Shown: positions 56,530-64,000 of the stretch, one piece after another
Position numbering within the stretch: the stretch's first letter is position 1
Layout: the number at the start of each line of letters is the position of its first letter
NCBI GenBank assembly: GCA_930367215.1
Contig: OV884059.1
Location: forward strand, 157,726,511-157,790,510
DNA: 64,000 nucleotides
From: Pollenia angustigena
Taxonomy: Eukaryota; Arthropoda; Insecta; Diptera; Polleniidae
Direction of reading: 5' to 3'
Translations under genes and position numbers: made by a program
Notes under the pieces: model-generated
Database searches by the model: none
The model's input: the letters and a program-made list of their open reading frames with translations, nothing else
Told to the model about the DNA's origin: nothing

Positions 56530-56950
56530 TCATTTACCTAGACCCCATACGAACGTCCACCTGATAGCATTTATACGGGATAAGCTACAGACACAACATT
56601 TGGTCTTAGTACTTTCTATAATAGATTTATTGCCGGACTCAAAATTTAGATCCGTTGGGATTCCAATGTTATCACGACGGTTACGGGAACTCTTTTTGGC
56701 AACAATGGGATCTTCATTTTGAGAAACCAATTTTTGAAAAGTTTGGTGTAGAGAATGGGCTAAATTATTCTAATATTTTACACACGAATGTCAACATGGA
56801 ATAAACGTTTGGGTACGATAGCCGCTACATAAGGCAACAAACTCTGGCCCTAACATTTTCTTAATAAAAATAGTAATTGGTATTAAAAATGGACCAAAAC
56901 GGTCTTTAATTTCACCTGGAATCCACACAAATAAACTTTCGGAATTAAGT
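56530..56950 (-). pseudogene. Unidentified coding-like remnant
   Basis: Two minus-strand frames have protein-like composition. About 56,768-56,950 reads KLNSESLFVWIPGEIKDRF, then GPFLIPITIFIKKMLG and ALCSGYRTQTFIP, ending in a stop. It is open without an ATG. About 56,530-56,730 reads DPIVAKKSSRNRRDNIGIPT and KTKCCVCSLSR, to a stop near 56,530. The basic stretch followed by CCVC is loosely like the tail of a piggyBac-type transposase, but this is too weak to call. They could be exons, or parts of an unrecognised transposon. Part of the second frame resembles 53,965-54,125. Confidence 0.3.
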
Positions 56951-57118
56951 TTTTGATATTAATTACTTGGCATTGCCCGATTAAAATGTACATGTATCCC
57001 CTGTACACTTAAGGGTTTATTTCGATTAAGATAAGTACAAATTAAAACAGATATTGATGCTTGATGCAATTAAGTACAAAATAAACCTTTAATGAAGAGA
57101 AAGTCAGAATTCAAATTT

Positions 57119-57373
57119 CTGTGGTTTTCATGGGCAACCGCGTTTGTCTATTTTTTTAGATTTTGAAATGTTGATGCTACATTGCTTAATTTTAAGCGCT
57201 CTACATTTTTTTTAAAAAATTTTAAAAACAGATAGACCCATTCCAATGTTTTAACTCAATTACAAAGTTCAAAAGGTGCAATATCTAACCCATAGTTTGA
57301 TCTAGAATGGTTTTTTCGGCTCTCCTGAAAAATTTTATTTTAAGACATACGCGGTTGCCCATGAAAACCACAG
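57119..57373. mobile_element. 255-bp inverted-repeat element
   Basis: CTGTGGTTTTCATGGGCAAC at the left is matched by its exact complement at the right. The perfect arm is 24 bases (ending CGCG), then continues imperfectly. T runs on both sides leave the target duplication unresolved. No gene; frames crossing it are incidental. Confidence 0.82.
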
Positions 57374-57913
57374 TTTTAACGTATCAAATAAGTGTTGATT
57401 TATTAAAAAAAACATCGCATTATACAGTTTATAAATTCAATCCGATCTTCATCGCAATGGAATCAACCACTTACCACAACAAATCTTTGGATTTTGTTTA
57501 TTTTTTATATAAAAATTTTTGCAAAAAAATGTCAAACAAATACAAAAATCCTCTTGAAATTCTTTCTGCCGTATTCATAAAAATATCTGAAACTTAATAA
57601 AGCTTTACAAAACAAATTTTTTATAAATATTTTACTTAAACTACTTTTAAATTAACAAACCTTTGTGAATACGAGGGTATGTAATTATAAACATTTTCCG
57701 TCTTTAATTTGATTTCTCAAATGTTTGAAAAAACACCCAATTTTTCTGTTTAATGAATGTTTTACTTGTTTGTATTATCCTCTTTTAAAATTAATTTATT
57801 CTAAGAATTTGCGTTTTTTTTTTCAAAATTTCTTAAGACAATTGCGACCTTATAATCATTATTTTATTGTTTTATCTTATTGCATTTCTAAACATAATTA
57901 CAAATAAAATACA
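57374..57913. other. No gene recognised
   Basis: A/T-rich sequence. Short frames here have no family resemblance. Confidence 0.5.
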
Positions 57914-57915
57914 TA

Positions 57916-58252
57916 CCCTGCAAATAATATTGGACGACCTGATCCATTTTGATAAAATGGACTATTCCATTGATTGTTCCAGTGTAATGCATGCACGGAC
58001 CATGTCATTGTTAAAAAGTGTTTGTAGTGAGACAACATGTCTTCGTTTTTTAACGACATGTTTTCGTTTTTAAACGACTTCAAAACTAATCCTCTTGAGT
58101 ATACCATAGATTAGTTTTAGTCCTGCCATAAGACATCGTATTGTTAAATAGGCCATGGTTTTCCATTTGTTTGGGCTACTTTTGGATTAGTCCTAGTCCC
58201 TTGTGGGCTACATTTAACACGCGTGTTTGGACTGGTCCTTTTATTTGCAGGG
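57916..58252. mobile_element. TA-flanked MITE, copy 2 (CCCTGCAAATAA ends)
   Basis: It starts CCCTGCAAATAATATTGG and ends CCTTTTATTTGCAGGG, with TA at 57914-57915 and 58253-58254. It is inverted relative to the copy at 18078-18451, sharing GACATGTCG-type words, TAAAAAGTGTTTGTAGTGAG and ACACGCGTGTTTGGAC. The copies have diverged, and this one is 37 bases shorter. Confidence 0.82.
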
Positions 58253-58254
58253 TA

Positions 58255-58664
58255 TGCATGTACATATACATATAAGTGTTTTCACTTAATTATTTAAACA
58301 TTAATTGTGCATTTTAATTATTCATTATAAACTCTTCTTTAATTAAATAAAAATATGCAAAAATCTTAAATTCTCATTTTAAATGTCTAAAAATCTATAA
58401 TCTAAGATTAAAGAACAATAATTGTTTGACTACTAGAAATCTGCATGAGTGCATTTAAAAACGTTTCAACACATTCGTTTGTTACCAAAGTAAAAATTTG
58501 AGTTGATTCGAAATTTACAAAACGAATGATTTAACAAAACGTGCATGAATTCAATTAATCTTCTTCTAGTACTCGTTGTTGTTTTGATCTCTCACATTTT
58601 CGCAATAGTTTTGGTTAGTTTGTAAATTCTCAATGGAAAACGAGTGTCCGCATGCAGATGTCTA
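58255..58664. other. No gene recognised
   Basis: A/T-rich sequence, nothing supportable. Confidence 0.5.
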
Positions 58665-59060
58665 GTAACCATTAGGGAAGCCAAATGGGACCAGGTTTTT
58701 TGAAACCCGGGATTCGGGATTTGGTGCTCAGTTTTATTATCATTCACTTGGAAAAAAAACCGCACAGAACTTTATCTTCTGATTTTGTTTTCTGTGGTAC
58801 AAAATGCATTGCATTGAACATTTATTCACTTGCGACTTCTTTTTTATCCAGTTAAAAACTAGATTCATTGCCAGTATGATTTAATATTAAATTTTTGAAG
58901 TTATTTTTAACAGGGAGACTCACGTTTATTTAAATATACTTGCTTTTGATAAAAAAAATTAGCACATTTTTACTAAACTAAAAATCCCGGGATTTGAGAC
59001 TTAAATTTTAAGAATAATCCCGTCATTCGGGATTTCGGGACTGGCATCCCTAGTAACCAC
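58665..59060. mobile_element. hAT-type MITE with 8-bp duplication
   Basis: The element is 58673-59052, starting TAGGGAAGCCAAATGGGACC and ending GGGACTGGCATCCCTA. The flanks GTAACCAT and GTAACCAC (58665-58672 and 59053-59060) match at 7 of 8. ATTCGGGATTT and AATCCCG words cluster near both ends. No gene. Confidence 0.83.
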
Positions 59061-60060
59061 ACTACTGGAACACAAGACGAGTACATTTTTCTTCTTGTCT
59101 AATTTCGTTTTTTTTTTTAATTTTTTTAAAGTGGCTGAGTTTTGGATTTCTGTTATATTCTGCTGTCTCTATTACCAAATTTACTTTTTTTTATTTAAAA
59201 TACTTATGTCTGTACAACGCTTGCAAGTTACAAATACAAATTCAAAAATCGTGAATCAATATTACGCTCGTATTCTTTCTATAGCCTTAATATTATTAGA
59301 AACTTCCCACTATGGCGATTATGGACTGTGAGCTGATTCCATTTACCTTATGAAAAATTTTAAATAAAGAAATTGGCCTACCCCCTAAGAAGATTCTGTT
59401 CGTATTTATCTTTGTAAATGGGGTCAAAATAAAGCGAAAGTTTTGAATCCACTGGCTTATCAAGCCTTAATCCACTCTGCAAAAGAGTGCGAGCGATGAG
59501 AAAGCATATTTTCAATTAATTTGAGTCCCAACAAAAGAAGATAGTAACTGCAAAATTAACAGGATTGTGTCTCATGTCACTCACTCATCGAACAATCGGC
59601 TTATTAAAGAACACGAGAGCTCTGAATGCATAAACTACGGTTGTCATGGATACAGCTTAACGATGAACTTGTAAATGTAATAAAAGGATATGGGGTATAC
59701 TGGGAACGCTTTTTTTAAATATATTTCAATGGCTTAGTTCCAAAAGAGCCAATGGTTTTATTTTTTACTCTCTTTTATTTCCTGAAACAGCCAGTGTCAA
59801 GTTAAACCTGAACAGTTTCATAAGGGTATAGCTGGTCATTGGCATCTATAAAAGTCAAAGCTAAAAAGGCCAATGTTTACATCGACGCTTTAATCAATCA
59901 TTTATTTTATATAACTTTTTAATAAACATTGGGTCAATGTCTACATTTATCCTACTAGCTTCAACTCTATTAGGAGCTGCGATGGTGTTTCGGTTACTTT
60001 TAACCAAATTTGGTTAGTTTTTTTAGTGCGTACTTGTGTATTTTTTTCTATTTTCGTTTC
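59061..60060. other. No gene recognised
   Basis: A/T-rich sequence with no inverted ends or coding similarity found. Confidence 0.5.
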
Positions 60061-61148
60061 TTTTTATACCCTCCACCACAATTAGTTGTGAAGAGGGTAT
60101 ATTAAGTTTGTCATTCCGTGTGAAACTTTTTTATTATTCATCTCAGACCCCATAAAGTAATTCTGGGTCCTTGAGTAATTCTAAGTCGATTTAGCCAAGT
60201 CCGCCTGTCTGTCCGTCTGTTGAAAACACGCTCACTTTCGAACAACTCAAAACAAATGAACAAACTTGGTGCCAAATTGCTTTTAGTCATCCTAAGCAGT
60301 TTGCGATTGAAATCCAGCAAAATCGGTTCTGTAGGACCAGAGCTATGAATCAAAATGTGGAACCACCACCTAAAAAAATTTATAATTTTGTTACAAAAAT
60401 AACATAAATGCTGGAACAAGGCACGGAATGAGATAAGATTTTGTAAAAATTTGTTTTATTTGACTGGAAATCATGCTGTTAAATTTCGTGAAGATCCGTC
60501 CATAATTTACCCTAAGCCCCATATAAACAATACTCCCGGAAAACAGTTTAGTACGCCTAAAACCGTAAAAAATAACGGTAGCGTAACAAAATTTGGAACA
60601 TCACAGTTTTTTAGTACTAGAAATAACACTGTGAAATTTCGTGACGATCGGTCCATAATTTACCTTAGGCCCCATATAAACCCTACTACCGGAAAACAGT
60701 TTAGTACGCCTAAAACCTTAAAAAATAATGCAATCATAACAAATTTTGGCTCGTCACAGTTTTATAGGACTATAAATGATACTGTGAAATTTCGTGAAGA
60801 TCGGTACATAATTTACCCTAGGCCCCATAGAAACCCTACTCCCGGAAAACAGTTTAGTACACCTAAAACCATAACTACTAATGCTAGCATAACAGAAATT
60901 GGGACGTCACAGTTTTAAAGGACTAGAAATGACGCTGTGAAATTTCGTGATGATCGGTCCATAATTTACCCTAGGCCCCATATAACCCTACTACCGGAAA
61001 ACAGTTTAGTCGCCTAAAACCATAATTAATAACAAATCGTCACAGTTTAAGATAATAATAACATCATACAGATATTACTCCTTAAACATTCGAACTGTCG
61101 GTGGAGGGTATCAAAGATTCGGCACGGCCGAATATAGCACTCTAACTT
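60061..61148 (-). mobile_element. TTCGGC-family dispersed repeat, complete copy 2 (5-bp duplication)
   Basis: On the minus strand it starts AAGTTAGAGTGCTATATTCG and ends GTGGTGGAGGGTATAAAAA. GTTTC flanks both sides (60056-60060 and 61149-61153). It contains about four units of the 152-bp tandem array and the TCTGTCCGTCTG tract in the same order as the copy at 36666-37782. The array reads open for 155 codons on the plus strand (60451-60918), in the frame that corresponds to the other copy. Confidence 0.84.
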
Positions 61149-61284
61149 GTTTCAACTGAAAAATAACCAATTTTTGATTTTACTTGGGTTTGAAGATCAA
61201 TTTTTTTCATTTCTAGTCTTAATAACCTCACACTTTTTATAATTTTTCAATATGGTTATCCCCAACAAATCTATTTTTAACGAA

Positions 61285-61405
61285 AATGTTTCATCATATT
61301 GTTGTTAATTTAATCATATTATTGTCACCGGCAACCATATTATGGTTAAATTGGTCCTCCGTAATAAAGTCACAACCATATTATGGTTCCCTCCGAACAT
61401 GTTAT
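61285..61405. repeat. Partial copy of the CCATAATATGG foldback
   Basis: AATCATATTATTGTCACCGG, then AACCATATTATGGTTAAATT and GTCACAACCATATTATGG, match part of one arm of the element at 48647-49136. The terminal repeats are absent. Confidence 0.65.
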
Positions 61406-61785
61406 TACGATTTTTTATATAACCGACTATCAATTAAGCCATATGAACCACATATACTTTGAAGTATTAATAAACCAATTCATCCGTACTCAAATCAATC
61501 CGAAGCGGTATTAATAGTACGGTGAGTACGGATTTTCTTGAATAAGTAGAAAAAGATTGATTCAAGTACGGATTTTCAATCTCGAAATACTTAACTTATC
61601 CATGTTCAATCCCGAATTCGTACTTAAAATAATCCGAAAATGAGATTGATTTAAGTAAAACTAAGATGTAACGAATCTCAAAATGCGCTTGAATCAGAGA
61701 AAAAAAAGCAATATTCAATACTTTTACAGCAAAAAGAAATTATAAAAAAAGCAACAAAAAATTTATAAAACAGCAACAAAAAAAA
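61406..61785. other. No gene recognised
   Basis: A/T-rich sequence with TACGGATTTTC and TACGGATT words recurring around 61,480-61,620. Nothing coding. Confidence 0.5.
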
Positions 61786-62367
61786 GCACTAAGAAATGTT
61801 TTGTTCTAATTCTTCCACATCATCAAAATTATTACAATATACTATCATGAGGGGTTTTATGTTTTCAAATTTTAATTTTCTACGTCGATCTGTTAAAAGC
61901 GTTTTGTATAAAGAGAAGCTTCTTTCTACATCAACGGAGGTTGACGGTGCATATTTTAATTTGTGAATTTCATTAGAGGACAAACTTTTTACATATTCAT
62001 CTTTTGGAACAGTACCAGACTCTAAAATATATTTTATTTCCAAAAACTGCTGATAACCGGGATTTCTTTTTAATATTTTCTCAAATTTCTTTTGATATTG
62101 TTGGTCCTCGATCTTGCATAGTCCGTCAAAAACTGTCGATAAAGCATTAGTGCTCTCTGAAATTAATAAACCCGCAGTTTGCAATTTTTTTATAGACCCC
62201 AAAATGTTTGCAAAATTGTATTTTAGGAATGCAAGTTGAGAACTTAGTTCGGAGTTTTCAAATATTTTTTTGGATTGCACAATTGAGTCGGCATCTTGAC
62301 TGTCAAGTTCCAAAACAACGGCTTTAACTTCTTCAAGATGCTCAGCGTAGTACACTGCCGCTTCTAA

Positions 62368-62640
62368 GCCTGAGTTCATACGGCTCATGTCTTATTGACA
62401 AGATTCTTCCTTTTTCTTCTTTGAACATGAATGGGCGTTCAAATGAATAATGTCATGTTGACGACATGTTTTTTATTTTGTTTTATTTGATATTGAAAAC
62501 AAAAGCAAAATTACCCAACGAATAAGAAAGAAAACGTAAAGACAGTACATGCATCTGTGTACTCGTTTCTTTTCCCCTCGTCCCTCTCGCCTATAAAGTA
62601 GCAATCTTGTCAATAAGACATGAGCCGTATGAACACAGAC
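62368..62640. mobile_element. 273-bp MITE, copy B (Harbinger-like, TAA duplication)
   Basis: The ends GCCTGAGTTCATACGGCTCA and the complement of GTCTGTGTTCATACGGCTCA have TAA on both sides (62365-62367 and 62641-62643). The interior matches copy A at 19228-19489 closely (GAACATGAAT, TGTTGACGACATG, CTCGTTTCTTTTCCC, CTATAAAGTAGC). It interrupts the hAT transposase gene. Confidence 0.88.
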
Positions 62641-62791
62641 TAACCAAAGTAACTAACGAGTTGGGCATGGAGACGGTGGAAGTACAACATTAGGATTCAT
62701 TTTTAGAAAGAGTTGTTTTCTCCGCGGTGCCTGTAAAAATTTTGTTTTTGTAACATATATTTTTAACATACAATATGTATGTTTATATTAA

Positions 62792-62946
62792 AAAAACGCA
62801 AGAACTTTCAAATTCTTTTTAATACACTCTTAATCCATTTTTTATAATTTTCTTATAGAATTCTTTTTAATAGAGAAATATTTGTCATAAAATTCTTTTC
62901 CTACAAAAATGATATTAAAAAAACGACTTTTAAATTCTTGCGTTTT
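62792..62946. mobile_element. 155-bp inverted-repeat insertion in the hAT gene
   Basis: AAAACGCAAGAA at the left is complemented by TTCTTGCGTTTT at the right. The interior has three AAATTCTTTT-like words. It lies between the pieces of transposase reading SEVFWKSK and those leading to VVLPPSP, and is A/T-rich without codons that continue the protein. The exact limits are uncertain. Confidence 0.6.
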
Positions 62947-63091
62947 CGATTTCCAGAACACCTCTGATTGATAGTTATATTTACCTTTAAGAAAATATTA
63001 TTAACATTGGAAATCAATTTATTGACATTTTCAAAGTTTGTTCGAATGAATTCAGCTAATCGATGGATACCATGTGCAAAACATGTTAAAT

Positions 63092-63878
63092 CCCAGTAAA
63101 AAACGGTGCTTACTGGTAATCAGGTTTGTAAGGGAGAGAAGAACAATTCCCCCTTACAAACCTGCTTACAAGAGGCATGATTTTTATATGGCGAATTCCC
63201 ACTTGGAAGCACTACTTTTTTGTAAAATCACTGCGGTTTTCATGGCTTACATTATTCCGTGAAGGAATAGCTTCCAAAAACCGCAGCTTTCATACCTTTG
63301 ATTAATTGCTTCTATACTGTATACCAGAAGCGCAACACAAAAACTTATGCAAAAGAACAAAAAGCAAAACAAACACACAACACAGTTAATATGTAATTTT
63401 TAAAATAGAACGAAACTGTACGCAAATTAAAAAGAAAACAACAACAAATCTAGTAATTGACCACACAAAAATTTGCTTGCGTCCTCTCTGCTCAAAAACA
63501 ATTTGCTGACTGATTGCGTAATAAAAAAGAAGTAATTTTAAGCATATCTTGTTTTCGATTACATGTCGGGAATAATTGTAAACACATTTTGAAATCATTG
63601 CAATACAACGTGCTTCCATGTAAGGGATTAACAGAAGCACTTTGTACTTTGGTCGTAAATTTTTTCTTTTAAATAATCATTTCAACTACTCCCTTACAAC
63701 CTGCTTACTTATAAGGGATTATGCGAAGCTATTAAATAATTTTCATTTACATATATTAAAAATTGACTTCAATGGTTTTCGCTTCCCTGTTGCTTCTAAG
63801 TAGTATGTAATAGCCAGGCCATATATCAGCGCTCTTGTACTTTTCTTGCTTCCGCAAACCTTAAAATTTTTTACTGGG
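63092..63878. mobile_element. 787-bp CCCAG-ended element with AT flanks, inside the hAT gene
   Basis: It starts CCCAGTAAAAAACGGTGC and ends TTTTTTACTGGG, a 12-base perfect inverted end. AT lies immediately outside on both sides. Removing the element and one AT rejoins the hAT frame exactly. The interior has CCTTACAAACCTGCTTAC and related GCTTAC/GTAAG words near both ends, and its frames have no recognisable product. The termini and the AT flanks match the split element at 6010-13444. Confidence 0.8.
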
Positions 63879-64000
63879 ATGAAGCATTTTCGGATACATT
63901 GTCTTTAAAAAAGATATTCCACTTAGCATATATGCAGATGCATCCGTTACTACAAGAAACACTTTGTTATATTTTATTCCTAAATACAGAAAATTAATAT

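Larger units (their letters stand above)
61789..64000 (-). pseudogene. hAT-family transposase, interrupted, running off the right edge
   Basis: Four minus-strand pieces line up in the order of a hAT transposase. At 63,880-64,000: KVFLVVTDASAYMLSG, then FLKTMYPKMLH. At about 62,947-63,091: LTCFAHGIHRLAEFIRTNF, NVNKLISNVNNIFLK, then SEVFWKSK. At about 62,650-62,740: NVVLPPSPCPTR and a stop where Trp is expected. At 61,789-62,367: LEAAVYYAEHLEEVKAVVLE through YAPSTSVDVERSFSLYKTLL and NIKPLMIVYCN, the C-terminal dimerisation domain. Pieces are separated by a CCCAG-ended element (63092-63878), a small inverted repeat (62792-62946) and a MITE (62368-62640). The first junction is restored in frame (MLH-LTC) by removing the element with one AT. 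The long, almost intact C-terminal part suggests recent loss. The 5' end is outside the window. Confidence 0.85.

Overview
The window is A/T-rich, with long A and T runs, and looks like nuclear DNA of a higher (brachyceran) fly. That reading rests on the transposon content: a near-complete I-like non-LTR retrotransposon with RNase H, DD41D mariner copies, Helitron helicase, a Penelope GIY-YIG fragment, hAT genes and many short inverted-repeat elements. The closest guess is a calyptrate fly such as a blow fly, house fly or stable fly relative; species cannot be set from sequence alone. I found no convincing host exon. Every protein fragment I recognise belongs to a mobile element, so this is a repeat-dense intergenic, intronic or pericentric stretch.

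Layout. 1-6 kb: a mariner tail, a Penelope endonuclease end, and a 1.7 kb hAT-type element (8-bp target duplication) holding a smaller insertion. 6-13.4 kb: an inverted-repeat element split by a 5.4 kb I-like retrotransposon (13-bp target duplication, only one frameshift and two in-frame stops) and by a second copy of the same hAT family. 13.7-31 kb: a decayed DD41D mariner, a 246-bp tandem repeat block, many MITEs with TA, TTA/TAA or 8-bp duplications, and hairpins. 31.9-33 kb: 3' ends of an R1/Jockey-type retrotransposon. 35-39 kb: a nest of one repeat family inside another inside a copy of the first. 39-41.4 kb: a tRNA-derived SINE, a MITE, and a mariner inside hAT-type ends. 43-52 kb: a hAT gene remnant interrupted twice, a non-LTR reverse transcriptase remnant, a giant foldback, a second SINE, and a Helitron helicase with a recognisable 3' end. 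52-61 kb: more MITEs and a second inverted copy of the 35-38 kb family. 61.8-64 kb: a hAT transposase gene running off the right edge, split by at least two inserted elements.

The best-supported structural results are nested insertions in which removing the inner element restores the outer sequence. Examples are the I-like element, both hAT copies, the pogo-like MITE at 43.4 kb, the 3 kb element at 35.3 kb, and the AT-flanked element at 63.1 kb. The least familiar class is a pair of elements with CCCAG termini that appear to duplicate only the dinucleotide AT.
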